Of a stretch of DNA of 64,000 nt, positions 8,809 to 17,056 are shown one piece after another. Numbering within the stretch: position 1 is the first letter of the stretch; every line of letters begins with the position of its first letter. Source of the stretch: Dyadobacter endophyticus (GTDB lineage: Bacteria > Bacteroidota > Bacteroidia > Cytophagales > Spirosomataceae). The notes below the pieces were generated by a model, which was not told the DNA's origin, did no database searches, and saw only the letters and a program-made list of their open reading frames with translations. The position numbers and the translations under genes were made by a program. The stretch spans positions 558,001 to 622,000 of the forward strand of contig NZ_BMIA01000003.1 of the NCBI RefSeq assembly GCF_014641595.1. Reading direction: 5' to 3'.

Positions 8809-10239
8809 TTATTTGGCAGTCTGGAAACTAATGGTGAAAGTAGTGCCCAGCCCCAGCTCCGATTGTACCTCGATGCGCCCGTGATGCGCATGAATAATGC
8901 TCATGGTCGTTGATAAACCAATACCCATTCCATTGTTTTTACCGGTGAAATAAGGCTCGAAGATCTTGTCCATATGCTCCTCGCTGATTCCCGAGCCATT
9001 ATCCGCAAACAGGACCTCGATGTGGTCGCTGTGGTTTCGGGTCGTGATCCGCAGCACGCCCTTATCCTCTTCCATGGCCTCGATAGCGTTGGTAATGAGG
9101 TTCAGAAATGCCATTTGCAGCGACACGCGGTCGAGCGGGAATGCGAGTTCTCCATCGGCAAACTCGTTCACGATCTGGATCCTTTTGAGCTGCACGCGGT
9201 CGAGCGCAGCGCTGATCGCCTGACTGAGCACCGCGTGTACCGAGCTTTCCACCAGCTCAATATCCTCCGACCCAGACGGTTGCAGCAACTGTGTAATAAG
9301 GTCGTTGATACGCGTGCAGTTGCGCTTGATGATTTGGGTGTAAAATTTGTGGTCTTCGTCGGCCAGCTCCATTTCCAGCTGCTCGGCCGAGAGGTTCACG
9401 TTTGTGAGCGGGTTGCGTACCTCGTGCGCAAGCATACGTACGAGGCGCCCAGTAACTGCCATTTGCTCGGAAAATAATCTTTCTTTTTCCGATTGCTTCC
9501 GCGCGGTCATATCATGCAGGCGCCCCTGGATATATGGATGGTTGTCATCTACTTCTACCGAAGCCGAAAACAGGCAGTATTTTTTATCGTTGTCTTTTGC
9601 CAGAAGGCGGACCTCGTGGTCGTGAATGGGGTGATCGGCAATCTCTTTCCAGCGCGTCGAGAACAAGGGATCTTCTACCAGCTCGGTGATCTTTTTCTCT
9701 TTCAACTGGTCGTCTGAATACCCCGTCAGGATACTCGCCGCTTCATTGAAGTCGATGATATTGCCGTCAAGGTCACTGATAAACAGAAAATCATTCGATT
9801 CTTCAAAAACCCGGCGGTAGCGTCGCTCGCTGTGGCGAAGTGCTTTCAAAACGGACGTCCGCTCCAATGCATACCGGATGCTTCGTTCCAGTTTTTCGGC
9901 ATCCAGCTCGCTTTTGATGAGGTAGTCGGCGGCTCCGAGGCGTAAAGCCTCGACTGCGATCTTGGTATCGCCCTTGCCCGTCAGCAGGATAATCGGCTCC
10001 TCGCATTCGAAATTGCACGCAAGCTCGATCAGGTCTATCCCGGTACTTTCGCCGAGCAGGTAATCGAACAGGTAAAGGTCATATTTATTGTTTTTGATCT
10101 GCGCCTCCGCGTCCCTGAAAGTGGCGCACCAGGTGATATCGAATTTCCAGTTGACCAGGTCCTGAAAATATTCGCGGGTCAGGAAATAATCATCCTCGTC
10201 ATCGTCCACCAACAATACCCTGATCAGTCTGTTACTCAT
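8809..10239 (-). CDS. Hybrid kinase: receiver - PAS - histidine kinase
   Basis: Cytoplasmic signalling protein of 476 residues with no membrane segment. An N-terminal receiver domain (1-125; D11-D14 acidic patch, phosphoacceptor D59, T87, K109) is followed by a PAS domain (about 138-250), a HisKA domain with H272 in AHEVRNPL, and HATPase_c (N box NLITNAIEA, G boxes DNGSGI and GMGIGLS) to the C terminus. Because the receiver is N-terminal, another kinase can probably tune this one, making it a relay node rather than a membrane sensor. It is the last gene of the leftward rpoN - NtrC-type activator - kinase operon (20 bp after the activator) and so most likely phosphorylates that activator, as NtrB does NtrC. 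Confidence 0.92.
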   Translation of the reverse strand: MSNRLIRVLLVDDDEDDYFLTREYFQDLVNWKFDITWCATFRDAEAQIKNNKYDLYLFDYLLGESTGIDLIELACNFECEEPIILLTGKGDTKIAVEALRLGAADYLIKSELDAEKLERSIRYALERTSVLKALRHSERRYRRVFEESNDFLFISDLDGNIIDFNEAASILTGYSDDQLKEKKITELVEDPLFSTRWKEIADHPIHDHEVRLLAKDNDKKYCLFSASVEVDDNHPYIQGRLHDMTARKQSEKERLFSEQMAVTGRLVRMLAHEVRNPLTNVNLSAEQLEMELADEDHKFYTQIIKRNCTRINDLITQLLQPSGSEDIELVESSVHAVLSQAISAALDRVQLKRIQIVNEFADGELAFPLDRVSLQMAFLNLITNAIEAMEEDKGVLRITTRNHSDHIEVLFADNGSGISEEHMDKIFEPYFTGKNNGMGIGLSTTMSIIHAHHGRIEVQSELGLGTTFTISFQTAK

Positions 10240-10259
10240 TCCGCAATGCTATTCCTCTT

Positions 10260-11720
10260 TCAGATATCAAATTGTTTCATTTTGTTATAAAGCGTCTTGC
10301 GGTCGATGTTCAGCAAACGCGCCGCCTTACTTTTATTGAAATTGACATCCCGCAGCACCTGCATGATCATGTCATATTCTGCCTCATTGGCAACCGTTTT
10401 CAGGCTCGGCTTAGTATCATCTCCGTCGGCATTGTCCGACAATTGTGATATTCCGGAACTTGTAGCCGGTGCCGGCTCGTCGTCCAGGTCTTTCAGCCGT
10501 TTATAATTAACGATCTCGAACGGCAATGCTTTTTCCTCGATCAGTTCGCCGTCGGAAAGCAGTGTGGCGCGCTTGATCACGTTTTTTAGCTCGCGAAGGT
10601 TACCCGGCCACGAGTAGTTGAGAAAATCGTTTTTAACCTCCTCCGAAAATCCTTTCACATTCTTGCCCAACTCCACATTGGTTGTTTCCAGAAACGAACC
10701 GGCAAAAAGCATCATATCTTCTCTGCGGTTACGTAATGCGGGGACTTCGATCGTGAACTCGTTGAAACGGTAGTAAAGATCTTCCCTGAACTTGCCGCTA
10801 CGCGCCGAATCCAGCAGCCGTTCGTTACTTGCGACGAGAATCCGCACATCCAGATCGATCTCTTTCGATCCGCCGATGCGGCGCATTTTGCGCTCCTGCA
10901 CGACGCGCAGCAACGCAACCTGTATTTCGTAGGAAAGATTGGATACCTCGTCCAGGAACAGCGTACCACCGTTCGCCAACTCGAAATGCCCGATTTTGGT
11001 CTGCAATGCACCTGTAAAGGAGCCTTTTTCATGCCCGAACAACTCACTGCCCGCCAATTCTTTGGAAATAGCCCCGCAGTCCATCGCTACAAAAGGCATG
11101 TCCTTACGCCTCGACCGGTTATGAATTTCCTGCGCGATCGCCTCTTTTCCGGAACCGCTTTCGCCGTAAATAATCACACTGAAATTGGTAGGAGCTACGA
11201 GGTCTACCTGCTTGAAAAGGTTGTCCGAAACCTCGCCATTGCCCATAACATAGCCCGCCTTGGTCCGTAAACTACTCTTGCGGGCTGGTTTGACCGGGTC
11301 GGCGGTGCCGTCAGATGACGCCGGGGCAACATATTGCTGATCCTCATTTTCCGATGCTTCGGCATCGGCAATGGCCTTCTTTACAGTAACCAGGATTTCG
11401 TCTGGAAACAAGGGTTTGGTAATGTAGTCGTATGCGCCCAGCTTCATCACATTCACCGCAACTTTGATGTCTGAATAACCGGTGATGATCAGTACGGGAA
11501 CGTTGGGTCTTTTGGATTTAATGGTCGTCAATAACTCGGTACCAGTAATATCACCCAGCCTGAAATCGGTCATGACCAGGTCCGGAGAAATGGATTCTAT
11601 CAAAGCGAGGCCATCTTTACCGTTCTGGGCTGTTTCAACTATAAAATCATTTTTTGATAAAAAACGCTTCAAAAGGAAGCAAATATCCGCTTCATCATCA
11701 ACAACAACTATTTTTTTCAT
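10260..11720 (-). CDS. NtrC-family sigma-54-dependent activator
   Basis: Enhancer-binding protein of 486 residues. Receiver domain 1-120 (D52, T80, K102); linker about 121-165, acidic and low in structure; AAA+ domain about 165-395 with Walker A GESGSGKE (186-193), the sigma-54-contacting loop as GSFTGA (233-238) and Walker B GGTLFLDE (251-258); C-terminal Fis-type helix-turn-helix (about 452-486, NKSKAARLLNIDRKTLYNKM). The loop has Ser where most family members have Ala (GAFTGA); the key Phe-Thr pair is kept, so activity is expected. It lies 29 bp downstream of rpoN and 20 bp upstream of its likely kinase, a compact sigma-54 regulatory unit. Confidence 0.95.
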   Translation of the reverse strand: MKKIVVVDDEADICFLLKRFLSKNDFIVETAQNGKDGLALIESISPDLVMTDFRLGDITGTELLTTIKSKRPNVPVLIITGYSDIKVAVNVMKLGAYDYITKPLFPDEILVTVKKAIADAEASENEDQQYVAPASSDGTADPVKPARKSSLRTKAGYVMGNGEVSDNLFKQVDLVAPTNFSVIIYGESGSGKEAIAQEIHNRSRRKDMPFVAMDCGAISKELAGSELFGHEKGSFTGALQTKIGHFELANGGTLFLDEVSNLSYEIQVALLRVVQERKMRRIGGSKEIDLDVRILVASNERLLDSARSGKFREDLYYRFNEFTIEVPALRNRREDMMLFAGSFLETTNVELGKNVKGFSEEVKNDFLNYSWPGNLRELKNVIKRATLLSDGELIEEKALPFEIVNYKRLKDLDDEPAPATSSGISQLSDNADGDDTKPSLKTVANEAEYDMIMQVLRDVNFNKSKAARLLNIDRKTLYNKMKQFDI

Positions 11721-11749
11721 GCCTGTTATAAGGGCTTAACTTAGTTTGC

Positions 11750-13192
11750 TTAAATAGTAACTCTCAACCTCGCGGTGGGTATATTCAACTGCTCGCGGTA
11801 TTTGGCTACCGTTCTTCTGGCAACAGAATAACCTTTCTCTGCAAGCATATCCGTAATTTGTTGGTCATTATAAGGGTGGCGTTTGTCCTCGTCGATTACA
11901 ATCTCGCGGATCGCTTCCTGAATCTCCCGGTTCGAAACCTCCGTCCCGTCTTCATTTGTCACACCTTCCGTAAAGAGATCTTTCAATAACACGATCCCGA
12001 ACGGTGTCTGCACATATTTGTTTGTGGTAACCCTGGATACGGTAGAAATATCCATATCGATGATTTCTGCCACATCTTTCAGGATCATCGGGCGCAATTT
12101 CTTGATATCGCCCGTCTGAAAATAATCATATTGGAGCCTTACAATCGCTTTCAGCGTGTTCAGCATTGTATTTTCACGTTGCTTGATGGCATCGATAAAC
12201 CACTTAGCCGAGTTCATTTTGTTTTTGAGGAACTGGTTGGTGGCCTTATCCTGCTTTTGCTCCGCCATTTGGGTAAATACCTTGTTCAGCTTCAAGGCCG
12301 GGCTGTTTCCCCACGTCAGCTGCACTTCGATTTCGCCGTCTTCGGTGTACCAAAGCATAAAATCGGGCTTGATGCTTTCATTGACAATGGAGTCATTCCG
12401 CAGGCCCGACGCCGGTTTCGGATTGAGAGTGGTGATTAGCTGGATGGCTTTTTTCAGCGACTCCTCGTCCAGGCCGGTAATCCGCATGATTTTATCGTAA
12501 TTGCGCGATCCGAGCTCGTCGAATGCATCCGTCACGATCTTATAGGCCCATTTCCAAGTGTCGTTCTGATTTTCCATGCGGTTCAGCTGGATAAACAGGC
12601 ATTCCCGCAAATCGCTGGCTGCAATTCCCGGCGGATCGAGCTGTTGGATGATTTTCAGCATTGTGTTCACTTCCTCGGTATCGATAAACATGCTGTTAGC
12701 AAATGAAATATCGTCCGCAATCACGTCGCTCTCCCTTCTGAGGAACCCATCTTCATCGAGTGAGTCGAGGATGAAGTCGGCGATCAGTTGCTGACGTTCA
12801 TCCAGTTGCAGAAAGTGTACCTGCTGTTTGAGATCATCTCTGAACGAGATCGTCTCCACCATCGGTCGGGTATATAGTTCGTTGTCCGCCGATTGGTTGT
12901 TTGCATACGTTTTATAGTCTGGAATATCATCGTCCCGGAACTCGTCCCAGTCGTAGTAGTCTTGTACAGAATTGTCTTCTCCGCCCGATAAATTGTCTGC
13001 GTCATCGAATTCTTCGGGCGCTTCATCCGACGCACTCTCCTCCTTCCCTTCTTCCAGTATAGGATTCTCTTCGAGTTCTTCCTTAATTCTTTGTTCAAGC
13101 TCCATTGTAGTCAGGTGCAGTAAATTCAGCATCTGAATTTGCAAGGGAGAGTATTTTAAAGTCTGTCTCTGCGTCTGCGTCTGTCTTTGCAT
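11750..13192 (-). CDS. rpoN: RNA polymerase sigma-54 factor
   Basis: Alternative sigma factor of 480 residues, normal length. Region I (1-50) is Gln/Leu rich and starts MQRQTQTQRQTLKYSP; region II (about 50-115) is acidic; the core-binding domain follows; the C terminus carries the DNA-binding RpoN box ARRTVAKYRE (near residue 460), which reads the -24 element. It needs an AAA+ activator to open promoters, and such an activator is the next gene in the same operon. ATG start at 13192 is the natural start of region I. Identification is secure from region I plus the RpoN box. Confidence 0.98.
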   Translation of the reverse strand: MQRQTQTQRQTLKYSPLQIQMLNLLHLTTMELEQRIKEELEENPILEEGKEESASDEAPEEFDDADNLSGGEDNSVQDYYDWDEFRDDDIPDYKTYANNQSADNELYTRPMVETISFRDDLKQQVHFLQLDERQQLIADFILDSLDEDGFLRRESDVIADDISFANSMFIDTEEVNTMLKIIQQLDPPGIAASDLRECLFIQLNRMENQNDTWKWAYKIVTDAFDELGSRNYDKIMRITGLDEESLKKAIQLITTLNPKPASGLRNDSIVNESIKPDFMLWYTEDGEIEVQLTWGNSPALKLNKVFTQMAEQKQDKATNQFLKNKMNSAKWFIDAIKQRENTMLNTLKAIVRLQYDYFQTGDIKKLRPMILKDVAEIIDMDISTVSRVTTNKYVQTPFGIVLLKDLFTEGVTNEDGTEVSNREIQEAIREIVIDEDKRHPYNDQQITDMLAEKGYSVARRTVAKYREQLNIPTARLRVTI

Positions 13193-13658
13193 ATAGCAAC
13201 TAAGGGTAAAATTTACATTCTCTTGGTGCTTTAAATTTACGATTCTTTATCCAATCTTGACCCAACAAAGAGGTGCGTTACCGAAGATTGCGTAGTTATT
13301 TCCACATACTGAGTATTATAATTCAGAATGTAGAGCGAATCCCCATTTAAAAACGCGCCTGCGGTTACCCCGGCTGACTTTTGCCCGGCTGTCGAACCCG
13401 CGGCTTCGGGCGGGGAATCTGAACTCTCCTTCCGCATCCTCCCGTTCTATCTGACTGACAATCAAATATATCGTAACTTTCAAAGGGTTTCCCGCCTCCA
13501 TTTCCCGATAGTCCCATGTTGATCACGCGGCATGGGGCTTGTCGAAACAACACTATACGAAAAGCAAAACCCTTGCCTACCCCTAAACGTCGGAACCCTC
13601 CGGCAAGGAGGGTTCCATATCTGATGCACATGATGTCAGTCAAAGGTTTCCTACCCGA
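13193..13658. other. 466-bp non-coding region between rpoN and the YtxH gene
   Basis: Short open frames here (up to 92 codons on the minus strand) have no family features and conflict with each other, so I call no gene. The part next to rpoN (13193-13330) is AT-rich and should hold the rpoN promoter. The middle (about 13370-13440) is GC-rich with CCCG/CGGG self-complementarity. A perfect 10-bp hairpin at 13592-13616 lies downstream of the leftward YtxH gene. Confidence 0.6.
13592..13616. repeat. Perfect short palindrome (GGAACCCTCC hairpin)
   Basis: Arms GGAACCCTCC (13592-13601) and GGAGGGTTCC (13607-13616) with a GGCAA loop. It lies 43 bases past the YtxH stop codon and may end that transcript, but no T run follows on either strand. 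A near-identical hairpin, GGAACCTTCC/GGAAGGTTCC, occurs at 50611-50631. Confidence 0.7.
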
Positions 13659-13925
13659 TCACGGGGTGGAGCCTGCATACTCGCCGGCTTTTTCAACGGC
13701 CTCGTTGGCGTAAGCCTCCCCATCCTTTTTAAGCTGGCCCGCCGCATCTGCTACCTGGTTTTTGCTTTTCTCCAAAGCAGCGATCAGGTCGCCTGCCAGG
13801 CTATTCGTTTTCTTTTTAAGTTTCCTGATTGTCTTTCTGCTTTCCTCCGGTGCGAGCAACAAGCCTATTACCGCTCCTGCCACCGCCGCTGTCACCAGCC
13901 CTAAAATGATTTTGTTCGTCGACAT
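13659..13925 (-). CDS. YtxH-domain small membrane protein
   Basis: Small protein of 88 residues from the ATG at 13925 (MSTNKIILGLVTAAVAG); the frame continues nine codons further up without features. One N-terminal membrane or glycine-zipper-like helix (about 5-22) is followed by the YtxH signature LLLAPEESRKTIRKLKKK and a charged amphipathic helical tail. YtxH proteins are general-stress-associated in Gram-positives; in Bacteroidota their role is unknown. It is oriented like rpoN and lies next to a possible sigma-54 promoter at 14017-14032, which is partly palindromic and could face this gene too. Confidence 0.82.
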   Translation of the reverse strand: MSTNKIILGLVTAAVAGAVIGLLLAPEESRKTIRKLKKKTNSLAGDLIAALEKSKNQVADAAGQLKKDGEAYANEAVEKAGEYAGSTP

Positions 13926-14016
13926 AACACACTCGGTTTTATTGTGGATCATTTTGTTTCATTCAAAAACGCGGAAAATCTTGTACCAACCAACACCCCT
14001 TCCCGCAGCCGCCATA

Positions 14017-14032
14017 TGGCAGGATTATTGCC
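14017..14032 (+). promoter_or_regulatory. Candidate sigma-54 (-24/-12) promoter
   Basis: TGGCAGGATTATTGCC matches the sigma-54 consensus TGGCACG-N4-TTGCA at 14 of the 16 positions, including the invariant GG (14018-14019) and GC (14030-14031) separated by exactly ten bases. The predicted start would be near 14044, about 90 bases before the single-domain response regulator at 14134. Located beside the rpoN/NtrC block. The reverse complement also keeps GG-N10-GC but matches the flanks less well. Confidence 0.6.
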
Positions 14033-14133
14033 TAATCCCCCCAAAGGTTAGCTTGTAATCCAACGCTCCACGAATGGCGCCGGAAAATACCTCCACTATC
14101 GATGGCTGAAATTATTACTTCTCACACAATGCT

Positions 14134-14511
14134 ATGAAAATTGTTATTATAGAAGATGAACGGGATTTGGGAGTGTTGATGCGCAATTTTCTAATAAGGC
14201 AACTGAATATTAAAACACCCGAGGGATTGGTCCTGGTGGTCGCTTCATTATCCGAGGGACTGGATTGCGTCAGGGATCAGAGTCCCGATTGGGTATTCAT
14301 AGACAACAACTTACCTGATGGAAAAGGCGTGGAGGCAATCAGGCAAATACGCGAGGCCCACCCGGCCAAACGCGCGAAAGTGGTCATGATGAGTGCCATG
14401 ACTAACCTTAAAGAAGAGGCTTTCCGAAACGGTGCCGACTTTTTCCTCGACAAACCGATAAGCTTTGTAGAAGTCAAGAATATCTTCACAAAACACGCAA
14501 ACGAACTCTGA
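14134..14511 (+). CDS. Single-domain response regulator
   Basis: Stand-alone receiver domain of 125 residues without an output domain (CheY/Spo0F-like size). Acidic pocket E7-D8-E9, phosphoacceptor D57 (FIDNNLPDG), Ser87 in place of the usual Thr, and K107 (DKPI) are all present, so it should accept phosphate. Likely roles are a phosphorelay shuttle or protein-protein switch; the obvious partner is the neighbouring receiver-PAS-kinase/NtrC system. A sigma-54-type promoter lies upstream, which would make it a target of that system. No gene follows it on the same strand. Confidence 0.88.
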   Translation: MKIVIIEDERDLGVLMRNFLIRQLNIKTPEGLVLVVASLSEGLDCVRDQSPDWVFIDNNLPDGKGVEAIRQIREAHPAKRAKVVMMSAMTNLKEEAFRNGADFFLDKPISFVEVKNIFTKHANEL

Positions 14512-14638
14512 GCTTACCAACCACCGGCATCGCTTCCAAATAGTGGAAAAATTTACATCAATTGGGGATTATCTTCGATTGGTCGTGGAAAATATTACTC
14601 AAAAAGGCCATTCCGGGCTGTTTAATTACAGTTAACTT

Positions 14639-16915
14639 CTAAAACAGCACAGGACATTTTGTCCCGGACCGCGCCCTGCTTCCGGGCATCTTTACTTTCT
14701 GGCTACGATACCGCGCGTGCTTTTTCTTTTCGGGACTAGTCTTCTTTTTCTCGTAAGGAACGAGTTTTAAATCGTATTCAGGGATAAAATAGTCTTCCTT
14801 ATACTCAGCTACGGGCAATGGCATATAGTGGCGGCCCGGAAAAGTCAGTACATCGTATTCGTAATCGTAGAGGTAGATGGTTACGAAACCATCGCGGCTG
14901 TACTTGATTCCAATATCTGAAAACGGGCTGTCCTCGTCCGCCGAAGCCACCAGCCGCATCATCTCCTTTTGTTTGCCTTTCACCAGAACCGTCATATTGT
15001 ACTGGAAAACGCGATGCAGCGAGTCGATCTGGATGGCGACGCCGAGGTAATACTTTGCGTCTTTAAGCCGCTCCTGGCCCGCATACATAACTGCCGTATT
15101 GTTCAATGCACTTTTGTCCTGGTAAGTCTGGTAACTCAGCTTTGCGTCGTCGAACCGCTCCATATACCGGTACACATTTCCCTGGTTCACGTTATAAAAC
15201 TTCCGGCCGGGTGCAGCTGCCATCGCGAGCTTGAAATCCTCGAAAGCGCCATTATACCGGGCATTGGCCTCGTTCACCTGGTGCTTCTGGTCGTGCCGGT
15301 TACCAATGTAAGCCTGTACGATCCCGTGGTTGTTGTGCAGGAATGGCAGCTCCGGCTTCTCGCGCACAAGACTGTCAAAAACGGCCATCGACTTATCCAG
15401 CTGGTCATTTTCCAGCAGTGCGATTCCCCACCCGTTCTGGGCGTTGACATTCGACGGATTGAGCGAAACCGCCTTTTTGAAAACCTGATAACCCTTTTTA
15501 TACATATCAAAATGCAGCAGCAGGTTTCCGTAGTTACTCCACATAAGGTCGTACCCCTGCTCATACTGGAGTGCTTTGGCCAGATATTGCCCCGCCTCCG
15601 AATACCGCTTCTGATCGATCATAATGCCGCTCATCCCCGCCAATGCTTCGTACCGTATCGGGTCGAGCTTGATTGCCTTCTGAAAATCTTCCTGTGCCAG
15701 GGCGCTCTTCTTCAGGTAGTATTCCGAAAAAGCCTTGGTCACAAAAAGGTCGGCAAAGAACTTGTTATCCTCGTTCAATGCCTTCTCGCCCTTCTTGAAA
15801 TCTTTCAGTGCGAGGTCATATTTCTTTTGGCCATAGTTGGCAACTGCCCTTCCGAGGTAAGCTGGCAAATACGTTGAATCTTTTTTGATAACCCTGTCAA
15901 AAAGGGTAAATGCAGTCTGGTACTCATGCTTGCTAAGATGGGTATTCGCGATTCCGGATTGCAATGCGGGTGTTTCGCGTTTTAAAGTCGATGCAAGTTT
16001 GTAATACCGTTGCGCCTCACCGATCTGGTGCAGCCCGTAGCACGAATGCGCCATTCCCAGGTAAGCATCGCCGCGAAAGGTACGGTCGTCGGTTTCAAGG
16101 TATTTTTCAAAAACAGCCTTGGCCATCCCGAACTGGTTGAGCGAAAGCAGCGCATTCGCGTAGCGTATCTGTGCCTTCAGGTGCGTGCGTGCTACCTTCT
16201 CGAAATCCTTCACTGCCCGCTTTTCATTGCCGGTGCGCATTAGGATATCGCCGCGTTGCAGCCGGTAAGCCATCTCATCCTTCTGACGAATCGCGGTAGT
16301 CAGTTCATCCACGGCTTCCTCCATACGTCCGCTGTACTTATGTACCATCCCGACGTTGAAATTCCATTTTCCGCCGGTGTTTTTCGCCGAATTATCACTC
16401 GCGAAGCTGGTCGCTTCCTGATACTTTTTCTGCTTCCCCAGCGCCACCAAAGTATTCAGCGTCGCCTCCGAACCACCGGGCGAATCGGCAAAGTCGTTGC
16501 GTGCAGCATCGAATTTGCCCGATAGCAACGCAAAAAGTCCACGGTTATAATGCATATGCGGGTCACCCTCGGCGAGATCGAGCGCTTCCATGATGTGCAA
16601 TGCCTTTTGGTAATTCCCTGAAAGCGCGAGGATCACGGCCTCGTTGTTCATGCGCTGAACCGAATCCGAAGGTTGGAAGGCCAGCTTGTGGTAGGCCGCA
16701 TAGGCTACCTGCAAATTGCGGACGCCACGCTGGTATTCCTCGCCGCGCAATAATGCAGGATTATTCTCTTCGAATGATTTATTAAAAAGGGGTAGAAGTT
16801 CTTTTACAAATCGTTGGCACTCACTAAAATCCTGGGCTGAGAGCTGCCGAGGTGCTAACACCATCAACATCAGCAACATACCTGTCATCACAAGTAAGTG
16901 AATTTTCTGTACCAT
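14639..16915 (-). CDS. Large secreted tetratricopeptide-repeat protein
   Basis: Protein of 758 residues with an N-terminal signal peptide (about 1-28, ending QLSAQ) and then roughly 600 residues of TPR helix pairs; repeat signatures include YNRGLFALLSGKFDAARNDF, YLGRAVANYGQKKYDLALKD and WSNYGNLLLHFDMYKKGYQ. The last 150 residues are not TPR: a beta-rich stretch (SRDGFVTIYLYDYEYDVL) and a very basic tail with KKK and RSR motifs. Expected location is the periplasm or outer membrane, as a scaffold; no enzymatic motif is seen. It is monocistronic as far as the sequence shows. What it binds cannot be read from sequence. Confidence 0.85.
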   Translation of the reverse strand: MVQKIHLLVMTGMLLMLMVLAPRQLSAQDFSECQRFVKELLPLFNKSFEENNPALLRGEEYQRGVRNLQVAYAAYHKLAFQPSDSVQRMNNEAVILALSGNYQKALHIMEALDLAEGDPHMHYNRGLFALLSGKFDAARNDFADSPGGSEATLNTLVALGKQKKYQEATSFASDNSAKNTGGKWNFNVGMVHKYSGRMEEAVDELTTAIRQKDEMAYRLQRGDILMRTGNEKRAVKDFEKVARTHLKAQIRYANALLSLNQFGMAKAVFEKYLETDDRTFRGDAYLGMAHSCYGLHQIGEAQRYYKLASTLKRETPALQSGIANTHLSKHEYQTAFTLFDRVIKKDSTYLPAYLGRAVANYGQKKYDLALKDFKKGEKALNEDNKFFADLFVTKAFSEYYLKKSALAQEDFQKAIKLDPIRYEALAGMSGIMIDQKRYSEAGQYLAKALQYEQGYDLMWSNYGNLLLHFDMYKKGYQVFKKAVSLNPSNVNAQNGWGIALLENDQLDKSMAVFDSLVREKPELPFLHNNHGIVQAYIGNRHDQKHQVNEANARYNGAFEDFKLAMAAAPGRKFYNVNQGNVYRYMERFDDAKLSYQTYQDKSALNNTAVMYAGQERLKDAKYYLGVAIQIDSLHRVFQYNMTVLVKGKQKEMMRLVASADEDSPFSDIGIKYSRDGFVTIYLYDYEYDVLTFPGRHYMPLPVAEYKEDYFIPEYDLKLVPYEKKKTSPEKKKHARYRSQKVKMPGSRARSGTKCPVLF

Positions 16916-16990
16916 AGGGGGTGCTTAATGGCTCAAAAGCTACTAACCTACAAGTATTCTCGGAAAATTACAATTATTGCTTAGACCGTT

Positions 16991-17003
16991 TGATAAATTA
17001 TCA
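16991..17003. promoter_or_regulatory. 13-bp perfect palindrome upstream of the TPR gene
   Basis: TGATAA-A-TTATCA, perfect two-fold symmetry, 76 bases upstream of the TPR gene start in an AT-rich gap. Size and symmetry suit a dimeric regulator site; AT-rich palindromes also arise by chance. Confidence 0.35.
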
Positions 17004-17056
17004 GTAAAATATAACTTTTTAAATAAATAAGATCATTCTAAGTAAACTGCCGTTGA

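Noticed and set aside
13237..13643. Small overlapping minus-strand frames between rpoN and YtxH
   Set aside because: Mutually exclusive, low-complexity translations, no homologous features; treated as non-coding.
14969..15877. 302-codon open frame opposite the TPR gene
   Set aside because: Antisense shadow of TPR repeats; low-complexity hydrophobic translation without membrane-protein topology.
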